From SIG588 sp045654545 (GTDB lineage Bacteria > Bacillota > Clostridia > Oscillospirales > Acutalibacteraceae): a stretch of 64,000 bases of DNA. Positions 42,029 through 50,068 of this stretch are shown here, in pieces. The notes below the pieces were generated by a model, which saw only the letters and a list, made by a program, of their open reading frames with translations, searched no databases and had not been told where the DNA came from. Location of the stretch: the NCBI GenBank assembly GCA_045654545.1, contig JAZONO010000076.1, positions 15,491 through 79,490 of the forward strand. The letters are read 5' to 3'. Numbering within the stretch: the first letter of the stretch is position 1; the number at the start of each line of letters is the position of its first letter. Both the position numbers and the translations under genes were made by a program.

Positions 42029-43303
42029 ATGAAGATTAAAGTGAAAAATGCGACCTTTCGCGACGTGTTGAACAAACCGTCGAAGAAAGCGCGCAGTGCC
42101 AAGAGTCCCAACCTACTGTTCACGACACTAGTGCGGCTTTTGGCAATTCCTGCCCTGTGGAGCACACGGTTTTCCTATCGCCGCATCGGGATGGAACGGC
42201 TGGGAAAACGCGAACCTTGTTTGATTTTGATGAATCATTCGAGTTTTATTGATTTGAAGATCGCATCCAAGTTGCTGTATCCGCGTCCGTACAACATTGT
42301 GTGCACGTCGGACGGACTGGTGGGGAAGAACTGGCTGATGCGGCAACTCGGGTGTATTCCCACGCAAAAATTCGTGACCGATTCCCGTTTGGTGCGCGAA
42401 TTGATCACCGCCTTGAAAAAGCGCCGATGCTCGGTGTTGATGTATCCCGAAGCGAGTTACAGCTTTGACGGTACCGCCACACCCTTGCCCGACAGCGTGG
42501 GAAAACTCATCAAAAAACTGGGCGTTCCCGTGGTGATGATCCGTACCTTCGGTGCGTTCGGTCACGATCCGCTGTATAACGGGTTGCAACGGCGGCGTGT
42601 CAAGGTTTCTGCCGAACAGGAATATCTGCTCTCGCCCGACGAGATCGCCGCGTTGTCGCCCGAAGAGATCAACGAGATGTTGACGGCACAATTTGGTTTT
42701 GACAATTTCCGTTGGCAACAGGACAATCACGTGTGCATCAACGAGCCGTTTCGTGCAGACGGATTGGAACGTGTGTTGTATAAATGCCCGCATTGCGGCA
42801 AAGAGGGAGAAACCGTTGGCAAAGGCGTGAGCCTCACCTGTACGGCGTGTGGCGCTGTGTACACCCTCACCGCATACGGTGCTTTGCAAGCGGACAACCG
42901 CGAAGCCGCGTTTACCCACGTGCCGGATTGGTATCGGTGGCAACGCGACGAAGTGCGCCGCGAGCTGGAAGAGGGGCGGTATCGCTTGGATACGGCGGTG
43001 GATATCTGCGTGTTGAAAGATACCGACTGTTTGTACCGCGTGGGGGAAGGACGGCTCACCCACACGGCGGAAGAAGGATTTTGTTTGACGGGGTGTAACG
43101 GCACGCTGGAATACACCCAAGCACCGACGGCATCGTATAGTCTGTACGCCGATTATTTTTGGTATGAGATCGGTGACGTGATCTGTATCGGAGATAACAA
43201 GATGCTCTATTATTGTTTCCCGAAAGGGAGAAACGTGCCCGTGGCAAAAACACGACTTGCCACCGAGGAATTGTACAAACTCACAAAACGGCAACAAGCA
43301 TAA
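42029..43303 (+). CDS. PlsC-like acyltransferase fused to a zinc-ribbon domain
   Basis: A 424-residue protein. Residues 45-230 are a 1-acylglycerol-3-phosphate acyltransferase-type domain: catalytic NHSSFIDLK (H-x4-D) and substrate motif MYPEASYSFDG. A four-cysteine zinc ribbon follows near 250-280 (CPHCGKEGETVGKGVSLTCTACGAVYTL). The C-terminal domain of about 130 residues has no recognised family. The N-terminus is not strongly membrane-spanning. It probably acylates a lipid at the inner face of the membrane; the ribbon is unusual for plain PlsC. ATG with GGAGG. Controlled by a promoter with the AGGTTAAACC palindrome. Confidence 0.8.
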   Translation: MKIKVKNATFRDVLNKPSKKARSAKSPNLLFTTLVRLLAIPALWSTRFSYRRIGMERLGKREPCLILMNHSSFIDLKIASKLLYPRPYNIVCTSDGLVGKNWLMRQLGCIPTQKFVTDSRLVRELITALKKRRCSVLMYPEASYSFDGTATPLPDSVGKLIKKLGVPVVMIRTFGAFGHDPLYNGLQRRRVKVSAEQEYLLSPDEIAALSPEEINEMLTAQFGFDNFRWQQDNHVCINEPFRADGLERVLYKCPHCGKEGETVGKGVSLTCTACGAVYTLTAYGALQADNREAAFTHVPDWYRWQRDEVRRELEEGRYRLDTAVDICVLKDTDCLYRVGEGRLTHTAEEGFCLTGCNGTLEYTQAPTASYSLYADYFWYEIGDVICIGDNKMLYYCFPKGRNVPVAKTRLATEELYKLTKRQQA

Positions 43304-43305
43304 CA

Positions 43306-43340
43306 AAAGAAGGTCAACCGAGCGGGTGACCGTCTTTTTC
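43306..43340. terminator. Terminator between convergent genes
   Basis: Imperfect stem (AAGAAGGTCA-CCG / CGG-TGACC-TCTTTTT) between the acyltransferase and glgP, with A- and T-runs on the two sides. Confidence 0.7.
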
Positions 43341-43347
43341 GTTTTCT

Positions 43348-45678
43348 TTATACGTTCCAAATATCCACGGCGTATTCTTCCACCGAACGGTCGCTGGAGA
43401 ATTTGCCGGCGGCCGCTGTGTTGAGCAAGCCTTTTCGGGTAAAGGCTCCACGGGCGCGGTAATCGCGGTTTGTCTGCATCTTCGCTTCGCAATAGGAGAG
43501 CAGATCCGCCATCAGGAGATAATGGTCGGGTTGATGCCACGATGCTCCTTCGGTGATGGCGGTGTATAGTTCACGGAACATCCCCGTCTCGCCGTCTTCC
43601 ACCGTGCCGTCGACCAGCGTGTTTACCACACGCTCCAAACGGTTGTCGGCTTGGATCAAGGCATTGGGATCGTATTGCGGTTTCAAGGCGGTGACCTCTT
43701 CGGCGGTGAGCCCGAAGATATAGTTGTTCTCGCGTCCTGCCTGTTCCACGATCTCAATGTTCGCACCGTCAAAGGTGCCCAGCGTGACCGCACCGTTTAA
43801 CATGAATTTCATGTTGCCCGTGCCGGAGGCTTCAGTGCCTGCGGTGGAGATCTGTTCCGAAACGTCTGCCGCCGGCATAATGAACTCCGCCGCCGTGACG
43901 TTGTAGTTGGGCAGGAACACCACCTGCATTTTATTGTTCACATCGGGATCGGCGGCAATGATACGCGCCCATTCGTTGATATACTTGATGATCGCCTTGG
44001 CACGGAAATACCCCGGTGCGGCCTTGGCGGCAAAGATATACACGGTGGGGGTGAACTCCTTGATACGCCCGTCTTTTAAGCCAAAATAGGTGTCGGCGAT
44101 GGAAAACGCGTTCAACAACTGTCGCTTATATTCGTGCAGACGTTTTGCCTGAATGTCAAAGATCCACGTGGGATCGACCGTCACGCCGCATTGCTCTTTC
44201 AAGAAGGCGGCGAGTTGCTGTTTCTTTTGGAACTTCACGTCGGCAAATTCTGCAAGAAAGACTTGGTCGTCTTTTAAACTTTCCAGTTGACGCAACTGCG
44301 AAAGATCGCAGATCCAACCCGACCCGATGCGTGAGGTGATGAGCGACGCCAGTTCGGGATTGGCCAGTGCCAGCCAACGGCGTTGGGTGATGCCGTTGGT
44401 CTTGTTGTTAAACCGCTCGGGATACAGCGTGTACCAATGGGGGAGCACCTGCGTTTTCAAAAGTTCGGTGTGCAGGCGTGCCACGCCGTTGACCGAATGG
44501 GAGGCAAAGATGGCAAGGCGCGCCATGTGCACGGTGTTTCCTTCCAGAATCCAATATTTCGCGGCATCCTCGCCCGTGATGCCTTGGCGCCGCAACTCGC
44601 GTTGCAACGTCACGTGCAGATGGCGCACGTACGGCACCAAGTGCGGCAACACTTCTTCGAACAGATTAAGCCCCCATTTTTCCAGCGCTTCGGGCAACAC
44701 GGTGTGATTGGTGTAGGCAAACACGCGCCGTGCAATGTTGAGCGCTTTGGTGAAAGATACACCGTCCTCGCACAACAGACGGATCAACTCGGGAATCGCC
44801 ACCACGGGATGCGTGTCGTTCAACTGAATGGCAAAAAATTCGGGAAGGCGCGCATAACGGGAACCGTACTTTGCCTTGTAGCGGCGCAACAGATCCTGCA
44901 CCGAAGCCGCGGCAAAGAAATACTGCTGTTTCAAACGCAGGACTTTGCCTTCTTTGGCATCGTCGTTGGGATACAGCACCGCCGAAATGCGCTCGGCGGC
45001 ATTTTTCTCCTGCACCGCTTCCTCGTATCGTTGGGCGTTGAAGGCGTCGAAATCAAACGGGGTGATAGCTTCCGCTTGCCACAAACGCAACGTGTTGACG
45101 GTGCGTGCGCCAAATCCGATCACGGGCGTGTCATACGGCACCGCCCACACCTCTTGTCCGTCACCAAACACGATGTGTACGCGATCTTCCTCGCGGCGGC
45201 GCGCCCACGGGTCGCCAAAGCGCAACCAGTTGTCCGCCTCTTCGCGCTGAAACCCGTTTTCAAACGATTGCTTGAACAGCCCGTAACGGTAACGGATGCC
45301 GTATCCGTCCAGCGGAATATCCCGTGTGGCGGCGGATTCCAAATAGCAAGCCGCCAACCGTCCGAGACCGCCGTTGCCGAGCGCGGCATCCTCGATCTCT
45401 TCAAACACGCGCAGATCCACCTTGTGTTTTGTGAGCAGGGTGCGGACGGTATCGGTTTCTTCCAAATTGTAAAGGTTCTGATAGATCATGCGACCGATCA
45501 AAAACTCGGCCGACAAATACGCCACACGTTTGCCTTTCTTTTGCTTTTGCCAACGGTCATTCACCGAAGCCAAGGCCGCTTTCGATACAGCGTTATACAA
45601 TTCGGTGGTGGTAGCGGTTTCGATGCGCTTGTTGGCATCAATACGCAAAACGGTGCGAATATCTTTCTCCAAACTCAT
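43348..45678 (-). CDS. glgP: Glycogen/starch/alpha-glucan phosphorylase
   Basis: A 776-residue PLP enzyme releasing glucose-1-phosphate from alpha-1,4-glucans. Marks are EDAALGNGGLGRLAACYLES near residues 95-115, ESFAIQLNDTHPVVAIPELIRLL-like segment (FFAIQLNDTHPVVAIPEL), and the PLP region EASGTGNMKFMLNGAVTLGTFDGANIEI, which contains the Schiff-base lysine. The C-terminus is the normal family end. ATG with AAAGGAG. It is transcribed with malQ, which lies 15 bases upstream, and completes a local glucan-degrading pair. Confidence 0.96.
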   Translation of the reverse strand: MSLEKDIRTVLRIDANKRIETATTTELYNAVSKAALASVNDRWQKQKKGKRVAYLSAEFLIGRMIYQNLYNLEETDTVRTLLTKHKVDLRVFEEIEDAALGNGGLGRLAACYLESAATRDIPLDGYGIRYRYGLFKQSFENGFQREEADNWLRFGDPWARRREEDRVHIVFGDGQEVWAVPYDTPVIGFGARTVNTLRLWQAEAITPFDFDAFNAQRYEEAVQEKNAAERISAVLYPNDDAKEGKVLRLKQQYFFAAASVQDLLRRYKAKYGSRYARLPEFFAIQLNDTHPVVAIPELIRLLCEDGVSFTKALNIARRVFAYTNHTVLPEALEKWGLNLFEEVLPHLVPYVRHLHVTLQRELRRQGITGEDAAKYWILEGNTVHMARLAIFASHSVNGVARLHTELLKTQVLPHWYTLYPERFNNKTNGITQRRWLALANPELASLITSRIGSGWICDLSQLRQLESLKDDQVFLAEFADVKFQKKQQLAAFLKEQCGVTVDPTWIFDIQAKRLHEYKRQLLNAFSIADTYFGLKDGRIKEFTPTVYIFAAKAAPGYFRAKAIIKYINEWARIIAADPDVNNKMQVVFLPNYNVTAAEFIMPAADVSEQISTAGTEASGTGNMKFMLNGAVTLGTFDGANIEIVEQAGRENNYIFGLTAEEVTALKPQYDPNALIQADNRLERVVNTLVDGTVEDGETGMFRELYTAITEGASWHQPDHYLLMADLLSYCEAKMQTNRDYRARGAFTRKGLLNTAAAGKFSSDRSVEEYAVDIWNV

Positions 45679-45693
45679 AATACGGCTCCTTTG

Positions 45694-47169
45694 TTATCGG
45701 TTATACAACGTGACAAATTCCGCGAGATGTGCCGCCAGTTCCGTGGTGGCGGCATCGGGCATCATGCGCCATTTCCAGTTGTCGCCCACCGTGGATGGGG
45801 TGTTCATGCGTGCGCGGCTGTCCAATGCTAAGAGATCCTGCATTTGGAACACGGCAAGGTCTGCCACGCTTTGGTATGCGACGCGTAACATGCCCATCGG
45901 AATGGCGGTGCGCCGTTTCACACCGAGATACCGCATCATATAACTGAGTTCACGGCGCTTGGCGCGGGAACAGTAACCCACAATGGTGTCGTTATCGTGT
46001 GTGCCGCCGTACACGGCACGGTTGCGCGGAAAGTTGTGCGGCAGATGGGGGTTGTCGGGATTGCCGTCAAATCCAAACAGCAACACACTCATACCGGGAT
46101 ATCCCGTTTGGCGCAACAGGGTGCGCACCTTCGGGTGTAACACACCCAGATCCTCCGCCAAAATCCGCATGTTACCGGCGGCTTCATCGATGGCATCGGT
46201 TAAAGAGCGTCCCGGGCCTTCGCGCCATTCACCGTCGATGGCGGTCTCAGAAGCGGCAGGAACGGCATAATACCGTGCCATACCGATGAAGTGGTCGATA
46301 CGCAACACGTCATACAACGCACCGCACGCAGACACACGCGCACGCCACCAAGCAAAATCATCTGCTTTCATGCGATCCCAGTCGTATAACGGATTGCCCC
46401 ACCGTTGCCCTGTGGCAGAGAACATATCCGGCGGCACGCCTGCCACCGCGGTGGGATGTCCGTGCGTATCCAGTTGAAACAGTGAGCGGTTGGCCCACAC
46501 GTCGGCACTGTCTGCCGATACGTACAGCGGAATGTCCCCGATCAGCGCAATGCCGCGTGCGTTGGCATAGGCTTTGAGTGCATCCCACTGGCGGCGGAAG
46601 GTGTATTGGCAAAAATAGACGAATCCGATCTCGTCGGCAAGTTGTTCGGTATACCGCGCCACGGCATCCGCTTCGCGCAGACGGATGGGTTCGTCCCATT
46701 CACTCCAATCGCGGTGGCCGAAATGCTCTTTTAGCGCGGTGTATAACGCGTAGTCGGGCAACCAATGGGATTGTGCCACGCAAAATGCGGAAAAGTCGTT
46801 GTCGGGTGTGAAACGGCGATACGCGTTTTTCAAAAGAGTAAACCGTGTGCGAAACAACCGTTCATAATCCACGTCGTCCACTGCTTTGCGAGCAGAGTCG
46901 GTTTCTTCGGTAGTGAGCAATCCCTCGCGTTCCAACAGCGCGGGATCGATGAAATATGGGTTTCCTGCAAAAGCGGAAAAGGATTGATACGGGCTGTCAC
47001 CGAATCCGGTCGGACCGACAGGCAATACCTGCCAGTAGCGCTGTTTAGCGGTGTGAAGGAAATCGGCAAAGCGAAACGCTTCGTCGCCCAGCGTGCCTAT
47101 GCCAAAAGGGGAGGGAAGTGCGCTGATCGGCATCAACACGCCGGCGCCACGTGTAAGGGTCTTTTTCAT
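45694..47169 (-). CDS. malQ: 4-alpha-glucanotransferase
   Basis: A 491-residue GH77 amylomaltase that transfers maltodextrin units and frees glucose, making chains long enough for phosphorylase. Marks are RGAGVLMPISALPSPFGIGTLGDEA at the start, QVLPVGPTGFGDSPYQSFSAFAGNPYFIDP, IGDIPLYVSADSADVWANRSLF, the nucleophile Asp in VLRIDHFIGMARYYAVPA, and ILAEDLGVLHPKVRTLL (acid/base Glu). First gene of the malQ-glgP unit. ATG with GAGGACGG. Confidence 0.96.
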   Translation of the reverse strand: MKKTLTRGAGVLMPISALPSPFGIGTLGDEAFRFADFLHTAKQRYWQVLPVGPTGFGDSPYQSFSAFAGNPYFIDPALLEREGLLTTEETDSARKAVDDVDYERLFRTRFTLLKNAYRRFTPDNDFSAFCVAQSHWLPDYALYTALKEHFGHRDWSEWDEPIRLREADAVARYTEQLADEIGFVYFCQYTFRRQWDALKAYANARGIALIGDIPLYVSADSADVWANRSLFQLDTHGHPTAVAGVPPDMFSATGQRWGNPLYDWDRMKADDFAWWRARVSACGALYDVLRIDHFIGMARYYAVPAASETAIDGEWREGPGRSLTDAIDEAAGNMRILAEDLGVLHPKVRTLLRQTGYPGMSVLLFGFDGNPDNPHLPHNFPRNRAVYGGTHDNDTIVGYCSRAKRRELSYMMRYLGVKRRTAIPMGMLRVAYQSVADLAVFQMQDLLALDSRARMNTPSTVGDNWKWRMMPDAATTELAAHLAEFVTLYNR

Positions 47170-47217
47170 ACAAAACCGTCCTCATTTGATATAGCGTTAG
47201 TATATCCCGATGAAAAC

Positions 47218-47246
47218 AAAAAACGCATACCACGATGCGTTTTTTG
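47218..47246 (-). terminator. Terminator of the carboxypeptidase-like gene
   Basis: Stem AAAAAACGCAT / ATGCGTTTTTT with a six-base loop, just past the stop of the minus-strand gene at 47252. Confidence 0.85.
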
Positions 47247-47251
47247 TGAAT

Positions 47252-48304
47252 TTACGGGTTCAAGGCAAAGCCTGCTTCATACAATGCGGTGGATTCGGTG
47301 AAACGCAGGTTTTCGTCCGCACATCCCAGCACGATGGCAAAGAGGCGCACATCGTCTTTCTCCGCCACCGAAGCCAGGCAATATCCTGCTTGGTCGGTGA
47401 ATCCCGTTTTGCCGCCCAGCGCGTTGGCGTAGTACAGCGAGGGGAACCGCGGATTCAGCAAACGGTTGGTGTTGGTGTAACCCAGTTCTTTGCCGTCCAC
47501 CGTGGTGAATGCGGCCTGCGGCGTGCACAACGCTTCACGCACCGCATCAAACTGCCACGCGAACTGCAAAATTTTCAACATATCGTTGGCAGTGGTGACG
47601 TGGAAGGTGTGGTGCATACCGTCGGGATTCATAAAACGGGAGCTTTCCGCACCGATCGCTTTCAACTCTTCGTTCATCAACTCGCAAAAACGGGTAGCGG
47701 CTTCAAAATCGCTCATCTGCTCTTCGGGATATACACGCCGTGCAGTGTGTGCCGCCAAACAGTACGCCGCATCGCCGCCCGAGGGGAGAAGCAATGCCTG
47801 TGTCATTTGCGGCAAGGTCAATTCCATGCCGAGTTTCAGATAGGCACTGCTGGCATTGGGATCTTTTAAATACACTTCCGTGCCCACAACAAAGGTGGCT
47901 TCGGGCGTATTGTATTTCGCCGCCACCGCCGCTGTCATGATCTTGGTCAGGCTGGCAGGGGCACACACAACGTCGGCTTCTTTTTCATACAACACACGGT
48001 CGTTCGTGGCATCGTACAACAGCATGTGCGTTGCCGAAAGGGAGGTGTCGAGTTGGGCGGTCGTTTCCTGCGACATGGTGGCCAGAGCGGTGGTCGTGGT
48101 GGTGACGGGTGCCTCACCCGTACCGCTGGAATCGCCGCCGTTGTCGCCGTTGCTGCCGCTTTGCGTGGTTTTACTGCCGTTTATAAGGGCGAACAAAACG
48201 CCCACCAGCAATGCAAGAATGACCACGCCGATAATCAGCACCGGGAGTAGGCGGCGCATCATACGCTGTCTGCGTTTATTACGCGATGTGTTTGTCTGGC
48301 TCAT
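47252..48304 (-). CDS. D-alanyl-D-alanine carboxypeptidase-like serine hydrolase
   Basis: A 350-residue penicillin-binding-protein relative. An N-terminal helix (LLPVLIIGVVILALLVGVLFAL) after a basic start anchors it. A Gly/Ser/Thr linker follows (SGSNGDNGGDSSGTG, then TTTTTALATMSQETT). The catalytic domain has SLTKIMTAAV (S-x-x-K) and GGKTGFTDQAG (KTG). The middle motif, normally S-x-N, reads PSGGDAAYCLAAH, with Gly where Asn is expected. It trims peptidoglycan side chains if active. ATG with GAGGGACG. Confidence 0.85.
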   Translation of the reverse strand: MSQTNTSRNKRRQRMMRRLLPVLIIGVVILALLVGVLFALINGSKTTQSGSNGDNGGDSSGTGEAPVTTTTTALATMSQETTAQLDTSLSATHMLLYDATNDRVLYEKEADVVCAPASLTKIMTAAVAAKYNTPEATFVVGTEVYLKDPNASSAYLKLGMELTLPQMTQALLLPSGGDAAYCLAAHTARRVYPEEQMSDFEAATRFCELMNEELKAIGAESSRFMNPDGMHHTFHVTTANDMLKILQFAWQFDAVREALCTPQAAFTTVDGKELGYTNTNRLLNPRFPSLYYANALGGKTGFTDQAGYCLASVAEKDDVRLFAIVLGCADENLRFTESTALYEAGFALNP

Positions 48305-48333
48305 AATCGTCCCTCTTTTTATAAATTATATTC

Positions 48334-48362
48334 AGTATACTACATTCTTTTGAATTTGGCAA
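48334..48362 (-). promoter_or_regulatory. Promoter of the carboxypeptidase-like gene
   Basis: Minus strand: TTGCCA, 17-base spacer, TATACT, 30 bases before the start codon. Confidence 0.6.
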
Positions 48363-48390
48363 TGTCGATATTTGGATTTATGTAAAAAGA

Positions 48391-48432
48391 TTGACAAAAA
48401 ATGCAAAAAAAGTTACACTTAGGTTAAACCGA
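48391..48432 (+). promoter_or_regulatory. padR promoter with AGGTTAAACC operator
   Basis: Perfect TTGACA at 48391, 17-base spacer, TACACT at 48414. TTAGGTTAAACCGA begins at the last base of the -10 box. It is the same core as the acyltransferase operator at 41993. Confidence 0.7.
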
Positions 48433-48574
48433 CAGATCCGAACCCGCCTCATAGTGGGATGTTTCGGTGTTTTTTGCCCCGTTCGTTCTCGTAAGGCGCG
48501 AGCATTACTTCGTCCGACCGGAACAAAAATCCGCCTTCCCAAAACGGAGTTCGGATTTATCGGTTTAACCTAAA
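48419..48574 (+). promoter_or_regulatory. Long palindromic leader upstream of padR
   Basis: No gene. Ends 48419-48443 and 48550-48574 are 25-base inverted repeats with two mismatches (outer TTAGGTTAAACCGA, inner ATCCGAAC). Between them CCGAA-CCCGC...GTGGG-TTCGG at 48437-48470 is followed by six Ts, a possible early terminator. TTTTTG/CAAAAA, CCG/CGG and CTCG/CGAG pairs continue the fold inward. It may be an attenuator-type leader, a structured RNA or a repeat insertion. Confidence 0.5.
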
Positions 48575-48603
48575 AGCGTATTACAAGCGAAGGGTGCTGT
48601 TAC

Positions 48604-48954
48604 ATGACATACGATAAGTCCCAAATGATGCACGGCACGCTGGAAGGTTGTATTTTGAAGATCATTCACCTCAAAACAACCTACGGCTATGAAATATTGA
48701 TGTTGCTTCGCGAAAGTGGGTTTTCGGACATTTCGGAAGGCACGATCTACCCGTTGTTGCTCCGCTTGGAAAAGCAGGGGAGCATCAAGGCGGAGATGCG
48801 TCCGTCACCGCTCGGTCCGCGACGCAAATATTACACCATCACCCCCTCGGGCGAGGAATACTTGCGCGCATTTGCAGAATGCTGGGAGCAACTGTCCCGT
48901 TCGGTCAGTCGGTTGATGCATGCAAAGGTGGGAGAACAACATGAAACAGAATGA
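48604..48954 (+). CDS. PadR-family transcriptional regulator
   Basis: A 116-residue winged-helix repressor. Marks are MMHGTLEGCILKIIHLKTTYGYEILMLLRESGFSDISEGTIYPLLLRLEKQGSIKAEMRPSPLGPRRKYYTITPSGEEYL, the standard PadR domain, then a C-terminal dimerisation helix. PadR proteins repress transporters or envelope genes in response to small molecules. The membrane-protein gene that follows starts inside its end (14-base overlap), which is the common PadR plus membrane-protein arrangement. It likely regulates its own promoter through the AGGTTAAACC palindrome. Confidence 0.92.
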   Translation: MTYDKSQMMHGTLEGCILKIIHLKTTYGYEILMLLRESGFSDISEGTIYPLLLRLEKQGSIKAEMRPSPLGPRRKYYTITPSGEEYLRAFAECWEQLSRSVSRLMHAKVGEQHETE

Positions 48955-49624
48955 TCTGCGTGCGGTGCTCGCGCAACTCTCGGTGGAGAATCGCCGCACG
49001 TTACGCCGCATGATGCGCTATTTGGATTCCTATTCACTCAACGAAGTGAAAGAGGAAGAACTGCTCACGGACTTGGCCGGTATGGCGTTGGAAAGTCAAC
49101 AGCGCGGCCAAGCGTTTTCGGATGCGATCGGCATGGACGACGTGGTGTTTTGCCATGAATTGGTGGCAAACTGTCCTCGCGAAACGTGGCTTGAACGGAC
49201 GCTCGCGGCCATGCGTTGGATGGTGGCGTGGATCGGGTGTATTCTGCCGGTGATGTATCTGCTGGAATGGGTGTTCCCGTGGATGAGCGGCTATATTGAA
49301 AACGGGCTCTATTACGTGCCGTTGCCGTTTTTGTGCAAATACTGTGCGGCAACGATACCCATTGCGGCCGGGATCTATCTGTTCAAACGGTTGACCTATA
49401 TTTCGCGTTCCATGGTGTGGACGTGGTTTACGGTCATTTTCCTGGTGGTGTTTATCACCGTGTCGGAAGTGTCGGCACGCTTTATGCAGGCGATCACATT
49501 GCCGTTTTCTCTTGTGGTGTGGTTGGTTGGGTTTGGCGGTGTGTTTGCACTGTTGCACGTCGCGAAACGCTGTGTGGCCTTGACCGTTGCCTACCGCCAG
49601 AAAAAGCAGGAAAAGGATGAGTAA
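48941..49624 (+). CDS. PadR-linked membrane protein of unknown function
   Basis: A 227-residue protein. The first 90 residues are soluble and helical (DLRAVLAQLSVENRRTLRRMMRYLDSYSLNEVKEEELLTDLAGMALESQQRGQAFSDAIG), resembling the N-terminal part of DUF1700/DUF1048-type proteins encoded next to padR genes. Four hydrophobic helices follow (WMVAWIGCILPVMYLLEWVF; LCKYCAATIPIAAGIYLF; WFTVIFLVVFITVSEVSA; FSLVVWLVGFGGVFALL). Its start lies inside padR with GTGGGAG upstream. The exact family is uncertain; no catalytic motif is seen. Confidence 0.75.
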   Translation: MKQNDLRAVLAQLSVENRRTLRRMMRYLDSYSLNEVKEEELLTDLAGMALESQQRGQAFSDAIGMDDVVFCHELVANCPRETWLERTLAAMRWMVAWIGCILPVMYLLEWVFPWMSGYIENGLYYVPLPFLCKYCAATIPIAAGIYLFKRLTYISRSMVWTWFTVIFLVVFITVSEVSARFMQAITLPFSLVVWLVGFGGVFALLHVAKRCVALTVAYRQKKQEKDE

Positions 49625-49974
49625 CGTGTTTGGCAAGTTGGAACACATCGCCCGTGTGAATTGCACGGTGGGGGAATGTCCCACGTGGGATGAGAACGTT
49701 GTTCGACGGCTGCACCTGTTCCAACGGGTTGGATTGGTATGGCGACACGATGGTGTACTGCGATTCGTTGGAACATCGCGTGGAACGCTTTCGCTTTGTC
49801 GATGGCGCTGTGACTGAACGCCGCACGGTGCTTGCGATTTTGCAGGATCTCTGTGATCTGATCATCACCACGGCGGCACAAGGACAGAACATGGATGAAC
49901 AACCGCAGGCAGGCGACGTGTTTCGCGTGCGGTGTGACGTGCCGGGGTATCCGACACGGCGGTACAAAGGATAA
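49617..49974 (+). pseudogene. Decayed SMP-30/gluconolactonase-family gene
   Basis: ATG at 49617 opens MSNVFGKLEHIARVNCTVGE, CPTWDEN, the family's N-terminal C-x-x-GE-x-P-x-W-D. The frame then breaks at about 49690. Another frame continues FDGCTCSNGLDWYGDTMVYC, DSLEHRVERFRF (the NGLxW...DS...F block, normally about 140 residues further on). It then jumps to LCDLIITTAAQGQNM and AGDVFRVRCDVPGYPTRRYKG, the family's C-terminus. At least two internal deletions and one frame change reduce a roughly 290-residue enzyme to about 115 codons. Not functional. Confidence 0.75.
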
Positions 49975-50068
49975 CAAAAACGGCTTGTAGCAATGCAACG
50001 TCTGTAAAGAAAAGTAACTTTACAAACTGCTTGATACAAGGAGTGCATCAGGAAAGGTGGCATTTGTC

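Noticed and set aside
47186..47204. GATATA-N7-TATATC inverted repeat upstream of malQ as an operator
   Set aside because: The symmetry is made only of A/T-rich promoter-like bases and no second copy was seen, so it is not called a feature.
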